Source: Pseudomonas persica (GTDB lineage: Bacteria; Pseudomonadota; Gammaproteobacteria; Pseudomonadales; Pseudomonadaceae). From it: a stretch of 64,000 bases of DNA. The notes beneath the pieces are model-generated. The model was not told where the DNA came from, made no database searches, and saw only the letters and a program-made list of their open reading frames with translations. Location of the stretch: positions 310,367-374,366 of the forward strand of contig NZ_OLKL01000010.1 of assembly GCF_900291015.1 (NCBI RefSeq). Reading direction: 5' to 3'. Of the stretch, positions 43,629-52,093 are shown piece by piece. The position numbers and the translations under genes are program-made. Positions within the stretch are counted from its first letter, which is position 1; each line of letters starts with the position of its first letter.

Positions 43629-43639
43629 GGTTCTTGAAA

Positions 43640-44008
43640 TTACTCCAGATGTTCAGGCTTGATCGGGTCGCCCGACTTCACATCCAGCTTTTCGCGAATG
43701 TCCGCGAACATATGGTCATACAGCTTGTGCGGCGAACTCAGGTTCTCGAATTTCTTCGGTGGCGTCAGGTACGACTGCGCCTTGCGGGTCAGCAGCATGA
43801 GGAAGCTGGGCAACACCTGATCCTTGGCCAGGAAGAACTTTTCTTCCACTGGCTTGCCTTCGATGCTGCCATGCATCTTGAACTGGATACCTCTGCCTTC
43901 CTTGGGATCCGACGCGGCTTCGTATTCGATGTTCAGGTCATAGCTGTGGTCGTTCTTGTTCAGCGCGGTGCGCTCGATGTGTACATGACCGGGTTGGTAC
44001 TGGGCCAT
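43640..44008 (-). CDS. DUF5064-like protein
   Basis: A 122-residue soluble protein (MAQYQPGHVHIERTALNKNDHSYDLNIEYE...) resembling a small Pseudomonas family of unknown function (DUF5064). It is rich in charged residues and has no signal peptide or membrane segment. AAGGAGC lies before its start. It sits after the arcC terminator, on the same strand, upstream of gcsR. The family assignment is from memory and uncertain. Confidence 0.75.
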   Translation of the reverse strand: MAQYQPGHVHIERTALNKNDHSYDLNIEYEAASDPKEGRGIQFKMHGSIEGKPVEEKFFLAKDQVLPSFLMLLTRKAQSYLTPPKKFENLSSPHKLYDHMFADIREKLDVKSGDPIKPEHLE

Positions 44009-44030
44009 GGCAAGCTCCTTTGGAAGGTCG

Positions 44031-44055
44031 AAAATGGCGGGCGCTGGCGCCCGCC
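44031..44055 (-). terminator. Terminator of arcDABC
   Basis: A GGCGGGCG / CGCCCGCC stem, 4-nt loop, followed on the minus strand by ATTTT, 8 nt after the arcC stop. Confidence 0.75.
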
Positions 44056-44063
44056 TGCTGCAT

Positions 44064-44993
44064 TCAACGGTAGCTGATCCCCGCCTTCGCGGTGGACACG
44101 CGTGTGCCGGCGGTGCCTTTGACGATGTCCTCGATGTTTTCCAGCGAACTGATCACCGCCACCTTGCCGGTGTTGCGGGCAAAGTCACAGGCTGCCTGCA
44201 CCTTCGGCCCCATGGAGCCGGCGGCGAAACCGAGGCTTTCGAGTTCGTCGGGGTGTGCCTGGGCGATGGCTTTCTGCGTGGGTTTGCCCCAGTCAATGTA
44301 GGCCGCATCGACGTCGGTGGCGATGATCAGAAGGTCGGCATCCAGTTGCTCGGCCAGCAGGGCCGAGCACAGGTCTTTGTCGATCACCGCCTCGATGCCC
44401 TTGAGCTTGCGGTTCTCATCGTACATGGTGGGAATGCCGCCGCCGCCGGCGCAAATCACGATGCTGCTCTTTTCCAGCAGCCACTGGATCGGGCGGATCT
44501 CGAAGATGCGCTTGGGTTTCGGGCTGGCCACCACACGGCGGTACTTGTCGCCGTCGGGCTTGACCACCCAACCCTTTTCCTTGGCCAGGCGCTCGGCTTC
44601 TTCCTTGCCATAGACCGGGCCGATGAACTTGGTCGGGTCCTTGAAGGCGGGGTCGTTGGCGTCCACTTCGACCTGGGTCAGCAGGGTGGCGAACGGTACT
44701 TCAAAGGCCAGCAGGTTGCCCAGTTCCTGCTCGATCATGTAACCGATCATGCCCTCGGTCTCGGCACCCAGCACATCCAGCGGGTAGGCCTCGTCGGGCT
44801 TGTAGGCCTGGCCCTGCAGCGACAGCAGGCCGACTTGCGGGCCGTTGCCGTGGGCGATGACCAGTTCGTTGCCAGGGTGGATCTTGGCGATCTGCTCGGT
44901 GGCGGTGCGAATATTGGCACGCTGGTTGTCAGCGGTCATGGGCTCGCCGCGACGCAGCAGGGCGTTGCCGCCCAATGCAACAACGATACGCAT
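44064..44993 (-). CDS. arcC: Carbamate kinase
   Basis: A 309-residue amino-acid-kinase-family enzyme ([44 protein letters not shown]). It uses carbamoyl phosphate from ArcB to make ATP from ADP, the energy-yielding step of arginine fermentation. It is last of arcDABC, separated from arcB by 178 nt that hold a REP pair. Confidence 0.98.
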   Translation of the reverse strand: MRIVVALGGNALLRRGEPMTADNQRANIRTATEQIAKIHPGNELVIAHGNGPQVGLLSLQGQAYKPDEAYPLDVLGAETEGMIGYMIEQELGNLLAFEVPFATLLTQVEVDANDPAFKDPTKFIGPVYGKEEAERLAKEKGWVVKPDGDKYRRVVASPKPKRIFEIRPIQWLLEKSSIVICAGGGGIPTMYDENRKLKGIEAVIDKDLCSALLAEQLDADLLIIATDVDAAYIDWGKPTQKAIAQAHPDELESLGFAAGSMGPKVQAACDFARNTGKVAVISSLENIEDIVKGTAGTRVSTAKAGISYR

Positions 44994-45049
44994 GGGGAAT
45001 GTCCTTTTACGAAAGAAGGGAGCGCTGCTCCCGAGCGGGTTCGTAGCCT

Positions 45050-45140
45050 CTGTGGGAGCGGGTTTACCCGCGAATGCGTCAGCCCAGGCAACACCGCTGG
45101 TGCTACTGACGCTTTCGCGGGTGAACCCGCTCCCACAGGG
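45050..45140. repeat. Inverted REP pair between arcB and arcC
   Basis: tgtgggagcgggtttacccgcg and cgcgggtgaacccgctcccaca in divergent order, about 45 nt apart; arms near-perfect. Could give differential arcB/arcC mRNA stability. Confidence 0.88.
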
Positions 45141-45171
45141 ATCCGGGTTGCCCGGGCTGTCGAGTCAGCCC

Positions 45172-46182
45172 TTACAGGTCAGCCAGGGTCGACACCAGGA
45201 TCGCCTTGATCGTGTGCATGCGGTTTTCCGCCTGCTCGAAGGCGATGCAGGCCGGCGACTCGAAGACGTCGTCGGTCACTTCGATACCGTTGGCCAGGTC
45301 CGGGTACTGTTCGGCGATCTGCTTGCCTACCTTGGTGTCGGAGTTGTGGAACGCCGGCAGGCAGTGCATGAACTTGGTCCGCGGGTTGCCGGTGGACTTC
45401 ATCAGCTGCGCATTGACCTGATACGGCTTGAGCAGCTTGATGCGTTCACCCCAGGCTTCGATCGGCTCACCCATCGATACCCAGACGTCGGTGTGCACGA
45501 AGTCCACACCCTTGACCGCGGCAACCGGGTCTTCGGTGAGGGTGATGCGGGCACCGCTTTCTTCTGCGTACTGCTTGCAACGCTCGACCAGGTCGTCGTG
45601 CGGCCACAGCGCCTTGGGCGCAGCGATGCGCACATCCATACCGAGCTTGGCGCCGATCAGCAGCAGCGAGTTACCCATGTTGTTGCGGGCGTCGCCCAGG
45701 TAGGCGTAGCTGATGTCGTGCAGCGGCTTGTCGCTGTGCTCACGCATGGTCAGCACGTCGGCGATCATCTGGGTCGGGTGGTATTCGTCGGTCAGGCCGT
45801 TGAACACCGGTACACCGGCGAACTTGGCCAGTTCTTCGACGATTTCCTGCTTGAAACCACGGTACTCGATGGCGTCATACATGCGCCCGAGCACACGGGC
45901 GGTGTCCTTCATGCTCTCCTTGTGGCCGATCTGCGAAGAGTTGGGGTCGATGTAGGTAACGTTGGCACCCTGGTCATAGGCAGCGACTTCGAAGGCGCAG
46001 CGGGTACGGGTAGAGGTCTTTTCGAAGATCAGCGCGATGTTGTTGCCCTTCAGGTGCTGTTGCTCGGTGCCGGTGTACTTGGCGCGCTTGAGGTCGCGGG
46101 ACAGGTCCAGCAGGTAGCGCAGCTCGCGGGTGGTGTGGTGTTCCAGGCTGAGCAGGTTGCGGTTGTGAATATTGAACGCCAT
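45172..46182 (-). CDS. arcB: Ornithine carbamoyltransferase, catabolic
   Basis: A 336-residue OTCase with the carbamoyl-phosphate loop STRTR (57-61) and the ornithine-side MHCLP motif. As part of arcDABC it is the catabolic enzyme, splitting citrulline by phosphorolysis to ornithine and carbamoyl phosphate. The ATG at 46182 gives the family start [17 protein letters not shown]. The anabolic OTC is expected elsewhere. Confidence 0.97.
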   Translation of the reverse strand: MAFNIHNRNLLSLEHHTTRELRYLLDLSRDLKRAKYTGTEQQHLKGNNIALIFEKTSTRTRCAFEVAAYDQGANVTYIDPNSSQIGHKESMKDTARVLGRMYDAIEYRGFKQEIVEELAKFAGVPVFNGLTDEYHPTQMIADVLTMREHSDKPLHDISYAYLGDARNNMGNSLLLIGAKLGMDVRIAAPKALWPHDDLVERCKQYAEESGARITLTEDPVAAVKGVDFVHTDVWVSMGEPIEAWGERIKLLKPYQVNAQLMKSTGNPRTKFMHCLPAFHNSDTKVGKQIAEQYPDLANGIEVTDDVFESPACIAFEQAENRMHTIKAILVSTLADL

Positions 46183-46251
46183 GACTTTTCTCCTTGAGTT
46201 TGGTGAACACACCGGCCGCCGCTTTGTGAGGGCGGCCGGGGGTGATGGGCG

Positions 46252-47505
46252 TTAGTAGTCGATCGGGTCGCGCACGATCGGGCAGGTCATGCAGTGGCCG
46301 CCGCCCCGGCCCCGGCCCAGTTCGCCGGCACTGATGGTGATGACCTCGATCCCGGCTTTGCGCAGCAGGGTATTGGTGTAGGTGTTGCGGTCGTAGCCAA
46401 TGACCACGCCCGGCTCGATGGCCACCACGTTGTTGCCGTCATCCCACTGTTCGCGTTCGGCGGCGAAGCTGTTGCCGCCGGTTTCGACGACGCGCAGCTT
46501 GACGCCGAGCTGTTCACCCACCACTTCGATGAACGACTTGTGTTCGCGGCGCACGTCCATGCCGTAAGGCTTGCTCTCGTCCGGGCGAATGATGAACGGC
46601 ACGATCTCCTTCACCACTTCCGGGAAGACTGTGACCAGATCGCGGTCGCAGAAGCTGAACACGGTATCCAGGTGCATGGCGGCGCGGGATTTCGGCAGGC
46701 CGGCCACAATGACTTTCTCCACCGCGCCCTTGGCGAACAGGTTCTGTGCCAACTGGCCGATGGCCTGGCGTGAGGTGCGTTCACCCATGCCGATCAGCAC
46801 GATGCCCTTACCGATGGGCATGACATCGCCGCCTTCGAGGGTAGACTGGCCGTGCTCCTTGTCGGGGTCGCCATACCAGACCTGGAAGTCGGCATTGGTG
46901 AATTGGGGGTGGAATGTGTAGATGGCGGTGGTCAGCAGGGTTTCCTGGCGTCGCGCCGGCCAGTACATCGGGTTCAGGGTCACGCCACCGTAGATCCAGC
47001 AGGTGGTGTCGCGGGTGAACTGGGTGTTGGGCAGCGGTGGCAGGATGAAACTGGAGTGGCCCAGGTAGTCGTTGTACATCTTGACCACCTCGGCACCTTC
47101 GCTTTGCGGCAGGTCCTGCCCGGCAACGCCGCCAATCAGGAACTCGGCCAGGTGGCGTGGTTCGAGGCCTTCGAGCCAGCTGCGCACCTCGTTGGTCAGG
47201 CCGACGCCGACGGTGTCGGGAGTGATCTTGCGGTCGAGAATCCACTTCAGCGCTTCGGGCTGCTGGACGATGTCGGTCAGCAGGTTGTGCATCTCCAGCA
47301 CATCCACGCCACGCTCGCGCATCTTGGTGACAAAGTCGAAATGGTCACGCTTGGCCTGGTCGACCCAGATCACATCGTCGAACAGCAGCTCGTCACAGTT
47401 GCTCGGCGTCAGGCGCTTGTGCGCCAGGCCTGGCGAGCAAACCATCACTTTGCGCAGTTTGCCAGCTTCGGAGTGGACACCGTACTTCTGTTTTTCAGCG
47501 GACAT
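46252..47505 (-). CDS. arcA: Arginine deiminase
   Basis: A 417-residue guanidino-modifying enzyme. Catalytic Cys405 is in [14 protein letters not shown] at the C-terminus, and the substrate Asp/His/Glu set includes the FTRDTTCWI and EGGDVMPIG segments. It hydrolyses arginine to citrulline and ammonia. It lies 33 nt after arcD. Confidence 0.98.
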   Translation of the reverse strand: MSAEKQKYGVHSEAGKLRKVMVCSPGLAHKRLTPSNCDELLFDDVIWVDQAKRDHFDFVTKMRERGVDVLEMHNLLTDIVQQPEALKWILDRKITPDTVGVGLTNEVRSWLEGLEPRHLAEFLIGGVAGQDLPQSEGAEVVKMYNDYLGHSSFILPPLPNTQFTRDTTCWIYGGVTLNPMYWPARRQETLLTTAIYTFHPQFTNADFQVWYGDPDKEHGQSTLEGGDVMPIGKGIVLIGMGERTSRQAIGQLAQNLFAKGAVEKVIVAGLPKSRAAMHLDTVFSFCDRDLVTVFPEVVKEIVPFIIRPDESKPYGMDVRREHKSFIEVVGEQLGVKLRVVETGGNSFAAEREQWDDGNNVVAIEPGVVIGYDRNTYTNTLLRKAGIEVITISAGELGRGRGGGHCMTCPIVRDPIDY

Positions 47506-47538
47506 GGTTTCATTCCTCCAGTTGAACGAAGACGTGGG

Positions 47539-48966
47539 TCAAAGGGTCAGGAAGCCGTCGTACAGGCCGAAGGCTGCCACCAGGGCGCCGATGACCACGG
47601 CTGCGAAGATCAGTTTTTCCACGTTGGTGAAGACAGGTTGGCCTATCTCGCGCTTGGCCTTGGCGAACAGGATCGCGCCAGGTGCATAGAGCAGGGCCGA
47701 GAGCAGCAGGTATTTCACGCCGCCGGCGTACAGCAGCCAGATGGCGTACAACAGGGCGATGCCAGCGATAACCAGGTCCTTCTGGCGTTCGGCCAGGGCC
47801 TGTTCGTAGGTTTCGCTACGCACTGCCAGCAGCACGGCGTAGGCTGCCGACCACAGGTAGGGCACCAGGATCATCGACGTGGCCAGGTAGATCAGCGACA
47901 GGTAGGTGCTGTTGGAGAACAGTGTGATCACCAGGAAGATCTGCACCATGGCATTGGTCAGCCACAGGGCGTTGGCCGGTACCTGTTTGGCGTTCTCGCG
48001 GCGCAGGAACGCCGGCATGGTGTGGTCCTTGGCGGCGGCGAACATGATCTCGGCGCACAGCAGCACCCACGACAGCAGGGCCCCAAGCAGCGAGATGACC
48101 AGGCCGACGCTGATCAGCACTGCCCCCCAGTGGCCGACCACATGTTCCAGCACGGCAGCCATCGAAGGGTTCTGCAGCTTGGCCAGTTCCGGTTGAGTCA
48201 TGATGCCCAGCGACAGCACGTTGACCAGCACCAGGAACAGCAGCACGGTGACGAAGCCGATCACCGTGGCCTTGCCCACGTCGGAGCGTTTTTCTGCTCG
48301 CGCCGAGAAGATGCTCGCACCCTCGATGCCGATGAACACCCACACGGTGACCAGCATCATGTTGCGCACCTGGTTCATCACGCTGCCAAGGTCTGGTGTG
48401 CCCACGGCCCAGATGTCGGCGGTAAAGATGTCGAGCTTGAAGGCGAACAGGCAGATCAGGGCGAACAGTACCAGCGGCACCACTTTGGCCACGGTGGTGA
48501 CCAGGTTGATGAACGCCGCTTCCTTGATGCCGCGCAGCACCAGCAAGTGCACGGCCCACAGCAGCACCGACGCGCCAATGATGGCGGCCGGGGTGTTGCC
48601 TTCGCCGAAGATCGGGAAGAAGTAGCCCAGGGTGCTGAACAGCAGCACGAAGTAGCCGACGTTGCCCAGCCAGGCACTGATCCAGTAGCCCCAGGCCGAG
48701 GAGAAACCCATGTAGTCGCCGAAACCGGCCTTGGCGTAGGCATACACCCCGCCATCCAGGTCAGGTTTGCGGTTGGCCAGGGTCTGGAACACGAACGCCA
48801 GGGTCAGCATGCCGACCGCGGTGATGGCCCAGCCGATCAGCACCGCGCCGACCCCCGCGCTGGCCGCCATGTTTTGCGGCAGCGAGAAGATCCCGCCACC
48901 GATCATCGAACCGACGACAAGTGCAACTAACGCGCCGAGCTTTAGTTTTCCGGATGAATCAGACAT
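47539..48966 (-). CDS. arcD: Arginine/ornithine antiporter ArcD
   Basis: A 475-residue APC-superfamily antiporter with 12-13 hydrophobic segments and the conserved GSMIGGGIFSLPQNMAA motif in helix 1. It exchanges arginine for ornithine across the inner membrane at no energy cost. It is first of arcDABC. A close paralogue of equal length is transcribed divergently at 49401. Confidence 0.97.
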   Translation of the reverse strand: MSDSSGKLKLGALVALVVGSMIGGGIFSLPQNMAASAGVGAVLIGWAITAVGMLTLAFVFQTLANRKPDLDGGVYAYAKAGFGDYMGFSSAWGYWISAWLGNVGYFVLLFSTLGYFFPIFGEGNTPAAIIGASVLLWAVHLLVLRGIKEAAFINLVTTVAKVVPLVLFALICLFAFKLDIFTADIWAVGTPDLGSVMNQVRNMMLVTVWVFIGIEGASIFSARAEKRSDVGKATVIGFVTVLLFLVLVNVLSLGIMTQPELAKLQNPSMAAVLEHVVGHWGAVLISVGLVISLLGALLSWVLLCAEIMFAAAKDHTMPAFLRRENAKQVPANALWLTNAMVQIFLVITLFSNSTYLSLIYLATSMILVPYLWSAAYAVLLAVRSETYEQALAERQKDLVIAGIALLYAIWLLYAGGVKYLLLSALLYAPGAILFAKAKREIGQPVFTNVEKLIFAAVVIGALVAAFGLYDGFLTL

Positions 48967-49400
48967 TTAACAACTCCTGCCAGGAGAAAGTTGACGACAG
49001 AGTAAATCCGACGCCGCTGCCATTCGCTGACTTGGGTCAGTTCATGGCGACATGAAGTAGGAAAAATCCTTCACGACGCTCCTGGAGAGTGCCGACAACT
49101 TCTGCTGCAGGCCTTGCACGCTGACACCTCCATGTACTTCTAGAGCAAACGCTCTGTTCAGCCTGCGATGCTTGACGCTAGCCGTTTTTGCCGCTTTAGC
49201 AAATTTTCAACAAGAATTTCGAGTTTTATCGGATTCTTTTATAGTGGCTTCTGAGTTGCTGGTTTTTACCCGGCGGTCGTATAGACAAAGCAGTTATTAG
49301 TGCTATAGCTTCATTGATCAGGATCATTATAAGTAACAACATTTATATCGCCCGCATGGCTGTTTCAACCCCATGACAGCGCGCAAAAAAAGGAAGGCTC
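48967..49400. promoter_or_regulatory. Control region between the two arcD genes
   Basis: 434 nt without a gene; noticeably AT-rich from about 49195. It holds one Anr/FNR box (49314-49327). If the box drives arcDABC, the leader is about 310-350 nt. No ArgR sites were definable by eye. Confidence 0.65.
49314..49327. promoter_or_regulatory. Anr/FNR box
   Basis: TTGATCAGGATCAT, one mismatch to the TTGAT-N4-ATCAA consensus. It is centred 80 bp before the second arcD gene. TATATC (49344-49349) may be its -10 on the plus strand. In P. aeruginosa the arcDABC operon is Anr-activated under low oxygen. Confidence 0.72.
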
Positions 49401-50828
49401 ATGAGCGAACCGGGACAGAAGCTGCGCCTGGGCGCGCTGATCGCGTTGGTGGTCGGCTCGATGATTGGTGGCGGGATCTTCTCGCTGCCGCAGAACATGG
49501 CGGCGCGTGCCGATGTGGGGGCGGTGCTGATCGGCTGGGGTATCACCGCGGTCGGCATGCTGGCCCTGGCGTTCGTGTTCCAGACCCTGGCCAACCGCAA
49601 GCCGCAGCTGGACTCGGGGGTGTACGCCTATGCCAAGGCCGGCTTTGGCGAGTACATGGGTTTTTCCTCGGCCTGGGGCTACTGGATCAGTGCCTGGCTG
49701 GGCAACGTCGGTTACTTCGTGCTGTTGTTCAGCACCTTGGGCTTCTACTTCCCGGTGTTCGGCGAAGGCAACACGCCAATCGCCATCGGCTGCGCCTCGC
49801 TGCTGCTGTGGGCGGTGCATTTTCTGGTGCTGCGCGGCATCAAGGAAGCGGCGTTCATCAACCAGGTGACCACCGTGGCCAAGGTGGTGCCGCTGCTGAT
49901 TTTCGTGGTGATCGCGGCGTTCGCCTTCCGCGCCGATATCTTCACCCGTGACATCTGGGGCCTGAGCAACCCACAGTTCGGCAGCGTGCTGGAGCAGGTG
50001 CGCAACATGATGCTGGTGACCGTGTTCGTATTCATCGGCATCGAGGGCGCCAGCGTGTATTCCGGGCGCGCCCAGCGCCGCTCGGATGTGGGCAAGGCCA
50101 CGGTGATCGGTTTCCTGGGGGTGCTGGCGCTGCTGGTGCTGGTCAACGTGCTGTCGCTGGGGGTGATGACCCAGCCGGAACTGGCCGGGCTGCAGAACCC
50201 GTCACTGGCCTCGGTGCTGGAGCATATCGTCGGGCCCTGGGGCGCCTTGCTGATCAGTATCGGCCTGGCGGTTTCGCTGCTCGGCGCGCTGCTGTCGTGG
50301 GCGCTGCTGTGCGCCGAGATCCTCTTCGCCACGGCGCGGGACAAGACCATGCCGCGCTTCCTGGCCAGGGAAAACGCCAACCATGTGCCGGCCAACGCCC
50401 TGTGGCTGACCAACTGCATGATCCAGGGCTTCCTGCTGATCACGCTGTTTTCCGCTGGTACCTATACCAGCCTGATCTACCTGGCTTCGTCGATGATCCT
50501 GGTACCCTACCTGTGGTCGGCAGCCTACGCTGTGCTGCTGGCGGTGCGTGCAGAAACCTATACCGGGCAGCCGGCTCTGCGCCGCAAGGACCTGCTGGTG
50601 GCGCTGGTTGCCCTGGGGTATGCCGTGTGGCTGTTGTACGCCGGCGGGCTCAAGTACCTGCTGCTGTCGGCGCTGCTGTACGCGCCGGGCGTGATCCTGT
50701 TCGCCAGGGCCAAGCATGAGCAGGGAAAAACCTTGTTCACCACCTGGGAAAAGCTGATTTTCGCCGCTGTGCTGGCAGGCGCCGCGCTGGCGGCCTATGC
50801 CCTGTATTCAGGGCTGCTGAGCTTGTGA
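49401..50828 (+). CDS. Second arginine/ornithine antiporter (ArcD paralogue)
   Basis: 475 residues, the same length as ArcD, and I estimate over 75% identity across the full length (same GSMIGGGIFSLPQNMAA, GYWISAWLGNVGYFVLLFSTLG and ANALWLTN segments). All membrane helices are intact. It stands alone, so it is a complete duplicate of the transporter without enzymes. Differences cluster at the N-terminus, around residues 165-195 and at the C-terminus. It could be specialised for arginine or ornithine uptake or for another basic amino acid. Confidence 0.92.
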   Translation: MSEPGQKLRLGALIALVVGSMIGGGIFSLPQNMAARADVGAVLIGWGITAVGMLALAFVFQTLANRKPQLDSGVYAYAKAGFGEYMGFSSAWGYWISAWLGNVGYFVLLFSTLGFYFPVFGEGNTPIAIGCASLLLWAVHFLVLRGIKEAAFINQVTTVAKVVPLLIFVVIAAFAFRADIFTRDIWGLSNPQFGSVLEQVRNMMLVTVFVFIGIEGASVYSGRAQRRSDVGKATVIGFLGVLALLVLVNVLSLGVMTQPELAGLQNPSLASVLEHIVGPWGALLISIGLAVSLLGALLSWALLCAEILFATARDKTMPRFLARENANHVPANALWLTNCMIQGFLLITLFSAGTYTSLIYLASSMILVPYLWSAAYAVLLAVRAETYTGQPALRRKDLLVALVALGYAVWLLYAGGLKYLLLSALLYAPGVILFARAKHEQGKTLFTTWEKLIFAAVLAGAALAAYALYSGLLSL

Positions 50829-51224
50829 CGGGGCAGGGCAGGCGGCATGCTCCGGGCGTGACCAGATCCACAGGTTGCCCAGAGTCATGCCGGCGATGGC
50901 CAGGAACACCGGCCAGCGGTGTTCCAGCAACGTCAGCATCAGGCCCGCGCACAGCAGCATGCTGAGGGTTGCGCTGACCTTGGCCCGGCGCTGGATCACC
51001 TTGCCATTGCGCCAGTTGTGCAGGATCGGCCCGAACAGCCGGTGGTTCTCCAGCCAGGCAGACAGGCGCGGCGAACTGCGCGTGGCCGCCCAGGCGGCCA
51101 GCAGGATGAATTCGGTGGTCGGCAGGCCAGGAATGACGATCGCGACCAGGCCCACGCCCAGGCTCACGTAAGCCAGGATCGCATACAGCAGACGGGTGAG
51201 TTTCGAGCGGGCGGGTCGGGTCAT
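50808..51224 (-). CDS. DUF454 inner-membrane protein (YbaN-like)
   Basis: A 138-residue protein of the YbaN/DUF454 family: LYAILAYVSLGVGLVAIVIPGLPTTEFILLAAWAATRSSPRLSAWLENHRLFGPIL. This is a conserved pattern with the PGLPTTEF motif followed by helices. There are about three membrane segments. The function is unknown. The true start is ATG 51224. It lies 53 nt after hemO on the same strand, and its end overlaps the second arcD gene by 21 nt tail to tail. Confidence 0.9.
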   Translation of the reverse strand: MTRPARSKLTRLLYAILAYVSLGVGLVAIVIPGLPTTEFILLAAWAATRSSPRLSAWLENHRLFGPILHNWRNGKVIQRRAKVSATLSMLLCAGLMLTLLEHRWPVFLAIAGMTLGNLWIWSRPEHAACPAPSQAQQP

Positions 51225-51277
51225 GGTCTCACTGCATAAAACGGTTCGGCCACCGGTAGGGTGGCCGGTACGGTATG

Positions 51278-51871
51278 TCAAACCAGCGCGGCATCCGCAG
51301 CATAGGCGTGCTTGAGCAGCTTGGTGAAGCGCTCGAAGGCAGCGACTGCGCCGCGTTCGGCAGCCGCTTCCTCTTCGGCTGACAGCACCAGGCCATCAAG
51401 AATGTGGGTGAACTGCTTCCAGCCTTCGGCACGGCCGCCGGCCGGTTCGCCCAGGTGGCGGGCACCGAAACTGTCGGACAGTTCCAGGGCCACGGCACGC
51501 TTGATCAGAAACGCAGCGCCCAGTTTGGAGCCTTCGGAGACGAAGATCCAGCCCATTGCCTCGCCCAGGCTCGGGTTGCGCAGGGCACCCGGCACGGTTG
51601 GCGGTATTTCGGTGTCGAGGTCGACGAGGTCCTGGCGCGCCTGTCCGGCGCGGCAGCGCTCGGCCAGGTCGGGGACGATGGCGATCAGTTGCGGGTCGTT
51701 GTACAGGGCCTGCAGTTCGGCCTGGAACAGGTACTGGGCGACCACGAAGCGGGCGAAGCTTTCGCGGCTGTCGAAGGGCGCGTGGGATTTGACCAGGGCA
51801 TCCAGTTCGGCGTGCGGGGCATGGGTGATCTGGTTCAGGCGCTGGGAGCGCAGGGCTGGGCGGTCGGTCAT
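51278..51871 (-). CDS. hemO: Heme oxygenase (HemO/PigA type)
   Basis: A 197-residue bacterial heme oxygenase. The likely proximal heme ligand is His20 in THAPHAELDAL. The conserved SRESFARFVVAQYLFQAELQALY and GWIFVSEGSKLGAAFLIKRAVALEL segments match the P. aeruginosa HemO/PigA type. It opens heme to biliverdin, CO and iron. It is last in the heme locus, downstream of the TonB receptor; a REP pair separates them. ATG 51871 is the family start. Confidence 0.93.
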   Translation of the reverse strand: MTDRPALRSQRLNQITHAPHAELDALVKSHAPFDSRESFARFVVAQYLFQAELQALYNDPQLIAIVPDLAERCRAGQARQDLVDLDTEIPPTVPGALRNPSLGEAMGWIFVSEGSKLGAAFLIKRAVALELSDSFGARHLGEPAGGRAEGWKQFTHILDGLVLSAEEEAAAERGAVAAFERFTKLLKHAYAADAALV

Positions 51872-51960
51872 GGGCAGTCCTTGGAAAAAGGGGCGTCTAC
51901 AGACAAGACGAAACAGTGGGGGCGGGACAGTAAAAAAAGCCGGTAGTTGTGCTGGTATTG

Positions 51961-52060
51961 CCGGCCTCTTCGCGGGTAAACCCGCTCCCACAGTGACATC
52001 ACAGGCCCCAAGGTCCGCGCAATCCCTGTAGGAGCGGGTTTACCCGCGAAGAGGCCGGCA
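51961..52060. repeat. Inverted REP pair before hemO
   Basis: ccggcctcttcgcgggtaaa type arm (51961-51993) and its complement (52024-52058), within the TonB receptor-hemO gap. Confidence 0.9.
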
Positions 52061-52093
52061 CTGACGAAACAAACCTGTCAGCGATAATCCGGG

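Noticed and set aside
44007..45209. A 400-codon frame antisense to arcC
   Set aside because: ArcC on the opposite strand has complete carbamate kinase motifs; this is its shadow extended into the REP pair.
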